Shown piece after piece: positions 56,211-64,000 of a DNA stretch of 64,000 nucleotides. This DNA comes from an uncultured Clostridia bacterium (GTDB taxonomy: Bacteria; Bacillota; Clostridia; Oscillospirales; Acutalibacteraceae). The stretch lies in the NCBI GenBank assembly GCA_944412495.1, contig CALYBL010000030.1, forward strand, positions 1 through 64,000, given 5' to 3'. Each line of letters begins with the position of its first letter. The first letter of the stretch is position 1. The translations under genes were made by a program, and so were the position numbers. The notes below the pieces were generated by a model, which had not been told where the DNA came from, searched no databases, and saw nothing but the letters and a program-made list of their open reading frames with translations.

Positions 56211-56888
56211 TCAGCCGCCGCTTGCTGCATCCGCAGCGGAGGATGTGCCAAAAATCTCGCTTTGGCCGATATCTGCGTAAACGCTCGGCACGCTGCCTAC
56301 AAGTATAGTCTCGGCGATAAGGTAGCTCGACTCTATCTCCACCGAGGTGCTGTGCCACGACGACACAAGGCATACGGTGGTTTTAACCTTAAGCATGATA
56401 CGGTGCAGCGTCTGATTTATGCCCGCGCTTTCGAATACATTCTCATAGGAGGTAATCACGCCTTCTGCAAACTGTAATCTGAAGCTCAGCTTTGGTCCAC
56501 GGCCCATGAGCAGGTCGCTGCCGGTAAAGGTGCCTACCGGCACTTTAAACTCGCTGTACTCGCTGTTTGAAAGGTTCTCCATTATCTTATCGCTTATTTG
56601 GGCTTTAAGCTGATTCATCGCCACGGTGTCGGTCTGTATTGCGGAAATCTGCGAGCTGTCGTCCTTTTGCAGCGTTACCAGCGACGAATAGCTCACCTGG
56701 TCCTCGGCGAGCACCGCTGATACCGCGTCGTTGAACGCCTTCTCCGCAATATTTTGAGCATATACACCGGATATATTCGCAATGGACGGCCACATGCAGC
56801 CGTCTATCGCTATAAATACGACAGCGGTTATTATAATTAGTATAAACAGCCTTTTAAGGGGACTGCTCCTGCGCCGCCCCATCTTCAT
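56211..56888 (-). CDS. yunB: YunB-type sporulation protein
   Basis: 225 residues. A basic N-terminus and one transmembrane segment (about 14-33) precede an extracytoplasmic domain. The core LKAQISDKIMENLSN, VPVGTFTGSDLLMGRGPKL and the later TTVCLVSSWHSTSVE segment are typical of YunB. In Bacillus it is expressed under sigma-E and is needed for efficient sporulation. Its presence suggests the organism can sporulate. It begins about 160 bases downstream of the lipoprotein gene, with no clear sporulation-type promoter. Confidence 0.87.
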   Translation of the reverse strand: MKMGRRRSSPLKRLFILIIITAVVFIAIDGCMWPSIANISGVYAQNIAEKAFNDAVSAVLAEDQVSYSSLVTLQKDDSSQISAIQTDTVAMNQLKAQISDKIMENLSNSEYSEFKVPVGTFTGSDLLMGRGPKLSFRLQFAEGVITSYENVFESAGINQTLHRIMLKVKTTVCLVSSWHSTSVEIESSYLIAETILVGSVPSVYADIGQSEIFGTSSAADAASGG

Positions 56889-57050
56889 AAAATTTGCCCC
56901 TTTGAAAATATACTTTGTATTCTAATACCAGTATATACAAAAGGGCTTTTTTGGTGAAAAAACTTACGATTAACGTCTTTAATTTATATTTTTACCGTCT
57001 TTTTAAGCGTTTTGAAATTTTTTTGCCTATGTTTCTTGGCAGCACAAATA

Positions 57051-57722
57051 TCATTCGGCTGAGCCGGCGTCAAGATTCCAACTCTCGGCGTTTACTATCG
57101 TGGCCGCCATCAGTGTGCCTTCGTTGAATATGAAGGTAACCCTGTTCGTGCCGAAGGTATAGACAAGTATGCGGTAATTATCCAGTACCGGGCCAAGCAT
57201 GAAAAACACGTCGTTTCGCTCCGGCGTACCGCTGCGCTCCGGTGTGCCGAGATTGGCAATAACGTCATCCTCGGTAGCCACGTAAAGCGGGAAGCCGTAT
57301 GGGTCGCTGTAGCTTACTATGGCAGATATCACCTCGCCGGAGTCCGGCAGATAGCAATATATCTCGTTGACGGCGCTTAACTCAGTATGATTGCTGAACT
57401 CATTCTCCGTCAGGGTTATTTCGCCGTGGCTGTGACCGTCGCCGTTTTCTGCCGACGCTTCCGCTGAGTCCCCGCTGTCAGATGCGGCAGCCTCATAATG
57501 TGCCCTGACAGCATCGGCGGTATCTCCTAACTTTATCTGAAGCGGATACATCTGGCCGGCCGAGGCGTATTCGCTTACATTGACCGGTGTAAACGACAAA
57601 TCCGGCTGCGAGACAAACGGCTCCTCAGACGAAACAGTGCCGCCGCTGCCGCCGTCGCCGCAGGCCGTAAGCAGCGTCATGATAACACACACAGTTATAA
57701 GCAAGGCTGTCAGCTTTTTCAT
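57051..57722 (-). CDS. lipoprotein of unknown function
   Basis: 223 residues. A lipobox LTAC (Cys21) follows the signal peptide, so the mature protein is likely lipid-anchored outside the cell. An Ala/Ser/Asp/Glu-rich linker precedes a C-terminal domain with YGFPLYVATEDDVIANLG. A short internal duplication LGTPERSGTPERND occurs at roughly residue 160-173. I recognise no family, although the segment with a nine-residue turn pattern suggests a small beta-rich fold. It follows the GNAT gene by about 40 bases. Confidence 0.75.
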   Translation of the reverse strand: MKKLTALLITVCVIMTLLTACGDGGSGGTVSSEEPFVSQPDLSFTPVNVSEYASAGQMYPLQIKLGDTADAVRAHYEAAASDSGDSAEASAENGDGHSHGEITLTENEFSNHTELSAVNEIYCYLPDSGEVISAIVSYSDPYGFPLYVATEDDVIANLGTPERSGTPERNDVFFMLGPVLDNYRILVYTFGTNRVTFIFNEGTLMAATIVNAESWNLDAGSAE

Positions 57723-57764
57723 TTAATAAGTCCTCCAATAGTCGATGATTTATGCAATCTATTT

Positions 57765-58202
57765 CTATGTATCAAGCCTGTTGGCTTCAAGCAGTACCCT
57801 ATCCCTGTATAACAGGTCGTTTCTCACGCTAAAGCCGTTTTTCTCCCAAAAGGCGTTGCCGCCTTTTCTGCTGAATACGACGAGGGCGCTCTTTATTATG
57901 CCAAGCCTTCTAAACGCTCCTAAGCAGGCGTCCAAAAGCTTTGTGCCCAGCTTCTGCCGGCGATGCTCCTTACTCACCGCCATGTGATATATATAGCCTC
58001 TCCTGCCATCATTTCCGGCAATGACCGCTCCGATGATTTTCCCGTCTTCCTCCGCCACAAAGCAGGTTTCGGGATTCCTATCCAAAAAGCGGCCGATGCC
58101 GTCTTTGGAATCGTCTGCATCATTAAGTCCCATGCCGGCTAAGGAACGCCATAACGAGTACACCTCGTCGTAGTCGGAAATTCTCATGCCTCTTATCTTC
58201 AT
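57765..58202 (-). CDS. GNAT-family N-acetyltransferase
   Basis: 145 residues. The acetyl-CoA-binding motif A region is GYIYHMAVSKEHRRQKLGTKLL and the end reads NAFWEKNGF, a typical GNAT terminus. The acceptor could be a protein N-terminus, amino sugar or polyamine; sequence does not decide. It lies 16 bases after pncB and about 40 before the lipoprotein gene, so it is probably in the same transcript. Confidence 0.87.
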   Translation of the reverse strand: MKIRGMRISDYDEVYSLWRSLAGMGLNDADDSKDGIGRFLDRNPETCFVAEEDGKIIGAVIAGNDGRRGYIYHMAVSKEHRRQKLGTKLLDACLGAFRRLGIIKSALVVFSRKGGNAFWEKNGFSVRNDLLYRDRVLLEANRLDT

Positions 58203-58218
58203 TTTTTCTCACCTATGC

Positions 58219-59667
58219 TTATGAGTTGCTGTTTAGCAGGTCCTTTCGGAGCTGCCACAGGTCGGGCGACAAATCCACATAATAATTGTGCGGGTTTTCA
58301 AGCCTTAACACCTCGTCCCACAGCGTTGATACCTGTGACTCGCAGTAGTCCTTTATCGCCTGCACCGGCGGACATTTGTACACTAATTTCCCGTTTTTGT
58401 ATATCTGCTTATGCAGCGGCCGGGCTATAAAATCCGTCACCGTCTTGCGCTTCCAGGTATATTCCGGGTCGAATATCTCGTAGGGCGCGTTCTCGTCTAT
58501 GCTCTCGCCATGCAGTGTCACGACGTCGGCTATGGCCTTGCCGCTCGTTTTATCAAACAGCCTGTGCACCTGCTTAAAGCCGGGCGTCGTGAGCTTGGTT
58601 ATGTTCTCGCTTATTTTGATTTTTGGTATTATGCGTCCGTCCTTTTCAATGCCGGCGAGCTTATACACGCCGCCGAAGACCGAGTCGGACGAAGCCGTTA
58701 TCAGTCGCTCTCCTACTCCGAAGGAGTCTACCTTCCCGCCCTGTATTATTACCTCTCTGATTATATTCTCATCGAGCGAGTTTGTGGCAATAATGGCGCA
58801 GTCGGGGAAGCCTGCTTCGTCCAGCATTTTGCGGGCGCGCTTTGACAGGTAGGTTATGTCGCCGCTGTCAATCCGTATGCTCTGCGGGCGGTACCCGCGG
58901 GGAAGTATCTCCTCGTTAAATACCTTTATGGCGTTTGGCACGCCTGATTTGAGCACGTTATAGGTGTCCACCAGCAGCGAGCAGTTCTCAGGATACGTCT
59001 TTGCGTATACTCTGAAGGCGTCCAGCTCGCTGTCAAACATCTGCACCCAGCTGTGCGCCATGGTACCTACAGCCGGTATGCCGTAGAGCTTTTCAGCAAG
59101 CGTCAGCGAGGAACCGACACAGCCGCCGATATACGCCGCCCGTGCACCGTACAGCGCCGCCGACAGCCCGTGCGCGCGCCTTGCGCCAAACTCCATGACC
59201 GACCTGCCCTGTGCAGCCCTCACTATTCTGTTGGCCTTGGTCGCTATAAGCGACTGGTGGTTTATTATCATAAGCAGAGCCGTTTCAATAAGCTGAGCCT
59301 GTATTACGGGTCCGCGCACTATTACAACCGGCTCTCTCGGAAATATCGGTGTGCCTTCCTCCACCGCAAAAACGTCGCATTCAAATTTGAAGCTCTTAAG
59401 ATATGATAGAAAGCCCTCGGAATATATGCCCTTCGAGCGCAGGAACGCTATATCCTCTTCGGTAAATTTAAGATCCTCTATAAACTCTATAAACTGCTCG
59501 AGTCCGGCCATTATAGCAAATCCGCCGCCGTCCGGTACTCGGCGGAAAAACATGTCAAAATACGCGACGGTATCAGACATCCCGTTGTCAAAATAGCCGC
59601 CGCTCATTGTTATTTCGTAATAATCCGCCATCAGCGACAGAGCCGCTTCGTTATCAATAAGAGACAT
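58219..59667 (-). CDS. pncB: nicotinate phosphoribosyltransferase
   Basis: 482 residues. It makes nicotinate mononucleotide from nicotinate and PRPP in NAD salvage; NadD in this window takes the next step. Motifs VMEFGARRAHGLSAALYG and LVDTYNVLKSGVPNAIKV are typical, with the phosphorylated His region near SFGVGERLIT. Start ATG at 59667 is preceded by GGAG at about 11 bases. Confidence 0.96.
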   Translation of the reverse strand: MSLIDNEAALSLMADYYEITMSGGYFDNGMSDTVAYFDMFFRRVPDGGGFAIMAGLEQFIEFIEDLKFTEEDIAFLRSKGIYSEGFLSYLKSFKFECDVFAVEEGTPIFPREPVVIVRGPVIQAQLIETALLMIINHQSLIATKANRIVRAAQGRSVMEFGARRAHGLSAALYGARAAYIGGCVGSSLTLAEKLYGIPAVGTMAHSWVQMFDSELDAFRVYAKTYPENCSLLVDTYNVLKSGVPNAIKVFNEEILPRGYRPQSIRIDSGDITYLSKRARKMLDEAGFPDCAIIATNSLDENIIREVIIQGGKVDSFGVGERLITASSDSVFGGVYKLAGIEKDGRIIPKIKISENITKLTTPGFKQVHRLFDKTSGKAIADVVTLHGESIDENAPYEIFDPEYTWKRKTVTDFIARPLHKQIYKNGKLVYKCPPVQAIKDYCESQVSTLWDEVLRLENPHNYYVDLSPDLWQLRKDLLNSNS

Positions 59668-59922
59668 ATGCCCGACTTCTCCATTCTGTTTTTGTTTTCG
59701 CCATATATATTATAGTTTACCAATATTTGGCCGATTTTTCAACCCATTTTACGCGGCAGGCCAAGAAGAGTATTTTCGTTTTTTCAGTACTATTCCATTA
59801 AAGCCATGCATATCCTTTATTGTCGGCAGCTTGTCCGCCGTCATTATATGTCAGTAACAGACGAAGCAAAATACGCCTGTCCCATTTATGGGACCAAAAG
59901 CAGGCTGCCGAACAAATTTTCG
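59668..59922. other. intergenic stretch upstream of pncB
   Basis: About 255 bases without a gene. A TATAAT-type box (59709-59714, minus strand) could serve pncB, but no matching -35 is clear. Confidence 0.45.
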
Positions 59923-59951
59923 TTGACAAAGCTTTTTGGGTATTGTACAAT
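59923..59951 (+). promoter_or_regulatory. near-consensus promoter of the small membrane-protein gene
   Basis: TTGACA (59923-59928), 17-base spacer, TACAAT (59946-59951), 46 bases upstream of the start codon. Confidence 0.8.
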
Positions 59952-59997
59952 ATATTTGCAATATAAAACAAATGTTCTTTTTGCTTGGAGGTTTAAC

Positions 59998-60222
59998 ATG
60001 TCTGGTAGTTTTACTGTTTTGACAATATTTGAAATAATTATAGCAGCGGCACTTATAATAGGACTTTTCAACGAGGGAAAGCTTGCCGACTTTGAAGAAA
60101 GGCTGTTTAAAAAAATAAAACGTCTTTTTTGCAAAGGCAAGGGAAATGATATCTCGAAAAAAGTAAGCGGCTGCCGCAGAATGAAGCCGTCTGCGGGACA
60201 TTCCGGCAGAAAGTGTGCATAA
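59998..60222 (+). CDS. small single-span membrane protein, unknown function
   Basis: 74 residues. One hydrophobic helix (about 5-24: VLTIFEIIIAAALIIGLF) is followed by a basic, Lys-rich amphipathic stretch (FEERLFKKIKRLFCKGKG) and a C-terminus with two more cysteines. I recognise no family. GGAGG is 6 bases upstream of ATG, with a strong promoter ahead, so it is likely highly expressed. It lies alone between pncB and the oxidoreductase operon. Possible roles include a peptide acting on a membrane partner; that is conjecture. Confidence 0.7.
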   Translation: MSGSFTVLTIFEIIIAAALIIGLFNEGKLADFEERLFKKIKRLFCKGKGNDISKKVSGCRRMKPSAGHSGRKCA

Positions 60223-60500
60223 GCCATACGGACTGCAAATGAGCAACTGCAACGGCGCTGCAGCTACACTGCAGATGTATTTTAGCTATGCGTACTTAGA
60301 GTTTATACACTTTCTGCCGTATAATTAACATCCGTTGTGTGAAATACTGCAAGCTCAGCTTTTGTCGTCATTAACGGAGAAGCGGTCAAAGCCAGCGCCG
60401 CAGCAAGCTGTGAAAATAAGGATGGTATCAGACGCGCATAAACCGCTGACTGCCATTCGTGGGCAGCATATCCTACAAAAATTTCATATCCCCCCAATTT
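60223..60500. other. intergenic stretch without gene
   Basis: About 280 bases. The only open frame (minus, 60303-60497, TTG start) has no ribosome binding site or recognisable domain and is not called. Confidence 0.5.
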
Positions 60501-60540
60501 TTTAAAGCCGTTCTCTTTAAGCTAAGAGAACGGCTTTAAA
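60501..60540. repeat. perfect 17-bp inverted repeat
   Basis: TTTAAAGCCGTTCTCTT (60501-60517) and its complement (60524-60540) flank a 6-base loop. There is no T-run on either strand beyond the stem. It lies just past the methyltransferase-like remnant and may end the oxidoreductase transcript. Confidence 0.65.
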
Positions 60541-60548
60541 TATACACT

Positions 60549-60741
60549 TTATAACAATATACCTATATCATGAAAATGCTTAGCAATAGAAACCTCAGTG
60601 CAGGGAGGAACTGCAAGAATGCCGTAAACATCTTCAGGCGGTGCATATGTACAAACATCATAATCGGGCAAATTAATAAGCCTTAAATCATATTCGGCCT
60701 CTTTATACTGCCTGCTCCATGCGCCGGTGCCGCCGCACAGG
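60549..60741 (-). pseudogene. remnant of a DNA-methyltransferase-like gene
   Basis: Read on the minus strand, directly after the stop of the oxidoreductase gamma subunit, one frame gives LCGGTGAWSRQYKEAEYDLR, LINLPDYDVCTYAPP, then GILAVPPCTEVSIAK and a stop. The GGTG-type SAM-binding motif and the PPC motif resemble phage-type DNA cytosine methyltransferase-like proteins. There is no start codon or ribosome binding site and only about 64 codons remain, so it is a decayed fragment, perhaps left by a mobile element. Identification is by motif only. Confidence 0.6.
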
Positions 60742-60743
60742 TA

Positions 60744-61274
60744 TCACAGGCTCTCGCCTATGCCAATCGCCTTTAAATTATACTCTATCAAATGCTGCTT
60801 GGATTTTGGGACGCAAGACTCAACGGCGCCCGCTATCGCCTGCTTTGAGCAGAACGCCGACTCCTTAAGCAGCTTGCCGAGCATTATCATGTTGGCAAGA
60901 CCGCTCAGTTCGTTCTTCTCTGCAAGCTCCGTCGCCGGTATATAAAACGCCCTGACATCCGTGCGTGAAGCCTTCTCGTCTATGAGCGAGCTGTCTACTA
61001 TGACGATGCCGTCCGGCTCTACAGAGTCTATGAATTTCTCAAAGGAGGGACGGTTCATTGCCAAAAACACATTAGGCTTAACAACGAGCGGAGAGCCTAT
61101 CGGCTCGTCAGATATGCACACACTGCAGTTTGCCGTGCCGCCCCTCATCTCCGGGCCGTAGGACGGGAGCCACGATACTTCCTTTTCGTCCGCAAGTCCC
61201 GCGCCGGCTATCACCTTGCCCATAAAGAGTATTCCCTGTCCGCCAAAGCCGGCTATTTTTATTTTATATTCCAC
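60744..61274 (-). CDS. 2-oxoacid:ferredoxin oxidoreductase, gamma subunit
   Basis: 176 residues. The Rossmann-like gamma domain begins with GFGGQGILFMGKVI. It forms the complex with the ferredoxin-like delta (63100-63315), alpha (62039-63091) and beta (61288-62034) subunits. The complex oxidatively decarboxylates 2-oxoacids with CoA and passes electrons to ferredoxin. Start ATG lies 13 bases after the beta-subunit stop. It is the last gene of the operon, followed by the methyltransferase-like remnant. Confidence 0.92.
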   Translation of the reverse strand: MEYKIKIAGFGGQGILFMGKVIAGAGLADEKEVSWLPSYGPEMRGGTANCSVCISDEPIGSPLVVKPNVFLAMNRPSFEKFIDSVEPDGIVIVDSSLIDEKASRTDVRAFYIPATELAEKNELSGLANMIMLGKLLKESAFCSKQAIAGAVESCVPKSKQHLIEYNLKAIGIGESL

Positions 61275-61287
61275 GCTGGCCGCCTCC

Positions 61288-62034
61288 TTACTGCTTATCG
61301 TCGATATCCTTATACACGCCGAGCGGGTAATAAGGTATCATGTTGTCGCGCAGCCACTGCATGGCCTCAACCGGGGAAAGGCCCCAGTTGGTCGGGCAGG
61401 TGGACAGCACCTCCACTATGGAAAAGCCCTTTTTCTCTATCTGGTTTTTAAACGCCTTGACTATGGCCTTGCGCGCCTCTTTTATATGCGGCACGCTGTC
61501 CGCTGCCACTCGCTGTGCCAGCGCTACTCCGTCCAATGTCGACAGCATCTCGCATACCCTTATGGGGTTGCCGGAATATGACACGTCCCTGCCGTAGGGA
61601 GTCGTCTGCGTCACCTGACCCGGCAGTGTGGTGGGCGCCATCTGTCCCCCAGTCATTCCGTATATGGCGTTGTTTATAAATATTACCGTTATGTTCTCGC
61701 CGCGTGTGGCAGAATGCACCGTCTCCGCCGTGCCTATGGCCGCCAAATCGCCGTCGCCCTGATATGTAAAGACAACACATTCGGGATGTGCGCGCTTAAC
61801 GCCCGTCGCCACAGCCGGCGCGCGGCCGTGCGGTGCCTGTATCATATCGCAGGCAAAATAATTATATGACATCACCGAGCAGCCCACCGACGCTATGCCT
61901 ACCGTCTGCCCTTCAACGCCGAGCTCATCTATAGCCTCTGCCACCAGACGGTGGACTATGCCGTGCGTGCAGCCCGGACAGTAATGCGTATCTACATCAC
62001 ACAGCGCTTTTGGCTTCTCAAATATCACAGACAT
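61288..62034 (-). CDS. 2-oxoacid:ferredoxin oxidoreductase, beta (TPP) subunit
   Basis: 248 residues. It binds thiamine pyrophosphate: YCPGCTHGI near the N-terminus, and the GDGDLAAIG...NN motif with VIFINNAIYGMTGGQ. With the VorB-like alpha subunit the substrate group is likely branched-chain or 2-oxoglutarate-type 2-oxoacids; the exact substrate cannot be read from sequence. It lies 4 bases after vorB's stop and 13 before the gamma gene. Confidence 0.93.
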   Translation of the reverse strand: MSVIFEKPKALCDVDTHYCPGCTHGIVHRLVAEAIDELGVEGQTVGIASVGCSVMSYNYFACDMIQAPHGRAPAVATGVKRAHPECVVFTYQGDGDLAAIGTAETVHSATRGENITVIFINNAIYGMTGGQMAPTTLPGQVTQTTPYGRDVSYSGNPIRVCEMLSTLDGVALAQRVAADSVPHIKEARKAIVKAFKNQIEKKGFSIVEVLSTCPTNWGLSPVEAMQWLRDNMIPYYPLGVYKDIDDKQ

Positions 62035-62038
62035 GCTA

Positions 62039-63091
62039 TTACCTCCCCAGCTCCATTATCTTGTCGAGCACCTCGCCCGGCTCGGGTATCACGCCGCCGG
62101 TGCGGCCGTAAAACTCCACCGGGGCGGCCCCGTTCACCGCGAGCCTTACGTCCTCGACCATCTGTCCCATGCTCATCTCGACCGAAAGGAAGCATTTGAC
62201 CTTGTCTCTGTATTTAACAATTGTATCTGTCGGATACGGCCACAGCGTTATGGGGCGTATGCAGCCGGCCTTGACGCCGCGCTCCCTTGCCTCCTTAACC
62301 GCCGCCTTCACTATTCTCGAGGTCGCGCCGTAAGCCACTACTGCTATCTCTGCATCGTCCATAAGATATTCCTCAGCGCGCTGCTCTTTCGCCTTTATAG
62401 CCTCATAGCGCCTGTATCTCTCGACAACGCGGTTTTCAAGCTCCTCCGCCTGAAGGTAGAGCGAGTTTATGATGTTGTGCTTACGGACATTTTTATGCCC
62501 GTTTGCCGCCCACGGCTTTTCATGCGCTGATGTCTGCGGCTTTTCTATCACAACCGGCTCCATCATCTGACCGAGCATACCGTCGGCTAAAATCATGGCA
62601 GGCACCCTGTATTCCTCCGCCCTGTCAAAGGCGAGATACACTAAATCCATTATCTCCTGCACGGTTGACGGAGCAAAAACCAGCACCTGAAAATCGCCGT
62701 GTCCCAGCGCGCGGGTCGCCTGAAAATAGTCGGCCTGCGACGGCTGTATTCCGCCAAGCCCCGGACCGCCGCGCTGCACATTTATAATGAGCGCAGGAAC
62801 ATCCGAGCCGGCCATGTAGGATATGGCCTCCGTCTTAAGGCTTATCCCCGGCGAAGACGACGACGTCATCGCCCTTATCCCAGACGCCGCGGCGCCCAGC
62901 AGCATGTTCGACGCCGCCAGCTCCGACTCGGCCTGGAGATATACGCCGCCTATTTTCGGCAGGCGCTTTGACATATATGCCGCCACCTCAGTCTGCGGCG
63001 TTATCGGGTATCCGAAGAAATGAATGCAGCCGGCCTGTATGGCGGCCTCAGCCAATGCCTCGTTGCCCTTCATAAGTACGCGTTTGGACAT
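62039..63091 (-). CDS. vorB: 2-oxoacid:ferredoxin oxidoreductase, alpha subunit (VorB-like)
   Basis: 350 residues from the chosen start. Pyrimidine-binding alpha subunit: it begins SKRVLMKGNEALAEAAIQAG and carries FFGYPITPQTEVAAYMS, the TSSSSPGISLKTE loop and RGGPGLGGIQPSQADYFQ. This pattern is that of subunits named VorB (3-methyl-2-oxobutanoate dehydrogenase). The start at 63091 follows AAAGGTAGTG; the frame is open upstream to 63172 but overlaps the ferredoxin gene. Second gene of the operon. Confidence 0.92.
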   Translation of the reverse strand: MSKRVLMKGNEALAEAAIQAGCIHFFGYPITPQTEVAAYMSKRLPKIGGVYLQAESELAASNMLLGAAASGIRAMTSSSSPGISLKTEAISYMAGSDVPALIINVQRGGPGLGGIQPSQADYFQATRALGHGDFQVLVFAPSTVQEIMDLVYLAFDRAEEYRVPAMILADGMLGQMMEPVVIEKPQTSAHEKPWAANGHKNVRKHNIINSLYLQAEELENRVVERYRRYEAIKAKEQRAEEYLMDDAEIAVVAYGATSRIVKAAVKEARERGVKAGCIRPITLWPYPTDTIVKYRDKVKCFLSVEMSMGQMVEDVRLAVNGAAPVEFYGRTGGVIPEPGEVLDKIMELGR

Positions 63092-63099
63092 ATGTATCA

Positions 63100-63315
63100 C
63101 TACCTTTCCGCTCTTTCCACTCTTATCACCACATCCGGGCATATGGTTGCGCACATCGCGCAGGATATGCACTTGTCAATATCCGTTACCTCCACTGCCC
63201 GGTAGCCCTTGGAGTTAAAGCCGTCCTCCGACAAACGGAGTATTTTTTTCGGACATACGCTTACGCAAAGGCCGCAGCCCTTGCATTTTTCCCTGTTGAT
63301 AGTAAGCTTTTCCAT
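63100..63315 (-). CDS. 2-oxoacid oxidoreductase delta subunit, 2[4Fe-4S] ferredoxin
   Basis: 71 residues. Two CX2CX2CX3C motifs (CKGCGLCVSVCP and CISCAMCATICP) bind two [4Fe-4S] clusters, so it is the electron-transfer subunit of the complex. It is the first gene of the four-gene operon, ending 8 bases before vorB, and begins 21 bases after the end of the P-loop ATPase gene. Confidence 0.95.
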   Translation of the reverse strand: MEKLTINREKCKGCGLCVSVCPKKILRLSEDGFNSKGYRAVEVTDIDKCISCAMCATICPDVVIRVERAER

Positions 63316-63336
63316 AAAGCACTGCCTTTCTGCCTG

Positions 63337-64000
63337 TTACTCTTTCCACGGCGGTATTACATGTATATCTATCGGATACAGGCCGCTGACCGACGGCCCG
63401 CATTCATCTGCTATATCCCTCTTGACTGCCGTACAGACAACGGGAAGCCCGACAAGCTCGGACAGCTCCCTTATATAGTCCGACGACAGCCTGACGGTAT
63501 CAGCGCCGGTATACTCGCCAAGATGCGAATTGTTGACTATCCCCGTCGCCTTAAGGCGCGACGCTGCTTCTATCTCCCTTAAAACCTCCGCTCCCTTTTC
63601 GGGCGTGCCTACAAGCGGACGGTACATATTGGCGACATACAGCATATCATACCCTGCCCGCTCTATCCGCTCGGAAAAGCGGCCGAGCGCCGTTGCACCC
63701 GCGTCGTCGCCGCCGGCATCGATTATTACTTTCTGATAACCGCCGCCTATTGCCGCGTCGATGCGCGGAGACAGCGCCGGTATATCAAGCGTGCTGCCGG
63801 CATATATGGGAGAAATTATGTCTATGCCCTTCTTGTCAAGCACATCTGCATAATCAGACGAGCGAAAATACGGGTTTACAATGTCCATATCAATGAGCAG
63901 TACCTTTTCGTATTTTTCGCGCTCACGCAGGGCAAGGTTTATGGAAAAATTGGTTTTCCCGCTGCCGTAGTGTCCGCAGACTATGATTATATTCTTCTCG
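63337..64000 (-). CDS. P-loop ATP-binding protein (5' end cut off)
   Basis: About 221 codons are visible; the frame runs off the right edge. The visible start of the reading frame has a Walker A motif CGHYGSGKTN near 63970, followed by VLLIDMDIVNPYFRSSDYADVL, a typical SIMIBI/MinD-like layout. An ATG at 63888 is inside the gene. The C-terminal half includes VIIDAGGDDAGATALGRF and a final VIPPWKE. It precedes the ferredoxin-subunit gene by 21 bases and so is likely in the same operon; its role is unknown. It may couple ATP to assembly or cofactor handling of the oxidoreductase. Confidence 0.75.
   Translation of the reverse strand, partial: EKNIIIVCGHYGSGKTNFSINLALREREKYEKVLLIDMDIVNPYFRSSDYADVLDKKGIDIISPIYAGSTLDIPALSPRIDAAIGGGYQKVIIDAGGDDAGATALGRFSERIERAGYDMLYVANMYRPLVGTPEKGAEVLREIEAASRLKATGIVNNSHLGEYTGADTVRLSSDYIRELSELVGLPVVCTAVKRDIADECGPSVSGLYPIDIHVIPPWKE

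Noticed and set aside
60303..60497. Minus-strand open frame with a TTG start
   Set aside because: No ribosome binding site, no recognisable motif, and no conserved feature.

Overview
The window is chromosomal DNA from a member of the Clostridia (Bacillota), most likely an anaerobic, spore-forming gut-type organism. The taxonomic clues are gene content and order: infC-rpmI-rplT, plsX-rnc-(radical SAM)-smc-ftsY, rdgB-yhbY-nadD-yqeK-LCP-rsfS-leuS, DUF512-der-plsY, a YunB-type sporulation protein, an LTA-synthase-like sulfatase, a CD1247-type zinc-ribbon protein and a ferredoxin-dependent 2-oxoacid oxidoreductase operon. Most genes lie on the minus strand, and promoters are typical sigma-A (TTGACA-17-TATAAT). 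I cannot name the species.

Layout. 1-2.4 kb: a secreted trypsin-like serine protease followed by a small secreted protein of unknown function, with the start of a second copy of the small gene running off the left edge. 2.6-4.2 kb: a secreted phosphodiester glycosidase on the plus strand. 4.4-14.4 kb: tRNA-Gly(CCC), an RlmM-like rRNA methyltransferase, a CD1247-like protein, efp, an Xaa-Pro peptidase, aroQ, an endonuclease IV-like protein, a YqeG phosphatase, a YitT membrane protein, rpsU (too short for many ORF finders) and leuS. 14.6-26.5 kb: the rsfS/LCP/yqeK/nadD/yhbY/rdgB cluster and the ftsY/smc/rnc/plsX cluster. 26.8-34.2 kb: trmFO, topA, dprA, a SpoU methyltransferase and the rplT-rpmI-infC operon with its attenuator leader. 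34.3-45.2 kb: a histidine kinase remnant, bioY, a VanY-like carboxypeptidase, an HPr-like protein, mtaB, plsY, der, DUF512, rpmF, a P-loop gene, pgi and a histidine phosphatase. 45.6-53.6 kb: pyk, an MgtC-like gene, tRNA-Thr(CGT), an XRE regulator with a partner gene, the LTA-synthase-like gene and tRNA-Leu(CAA), which is followed by a series of terminator-like repeats. 54-64 kb: ligA, yunB, a lipoprotein, a GNAT acetyltransferase, pncB, a small membrane protein, a methyltransferase-like remnant, and the four-gene VOR/KOR-type oxidoreductase operon behind a P-loop ATPase that is cut by the right edge.

Most of the window is informational and cell-envelope housekeeping. The parts that need a closer look lie between those genes. 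They are a mutually exclusive terminator/antiterminator in the infC leader together with an apparent AUA start codon for IF-3; a family of near-identical terminator hairpins shared by tRNA-Gly and tRNA-Leu; two gene remnants (a sensor kinase and a DNA-methyltransferase-like protein) lodged at operon ends; and a partial tandem duplication in the secreted protease locus. I found no CRISPR array, intact prophage, insertion sequence or complete defence system.
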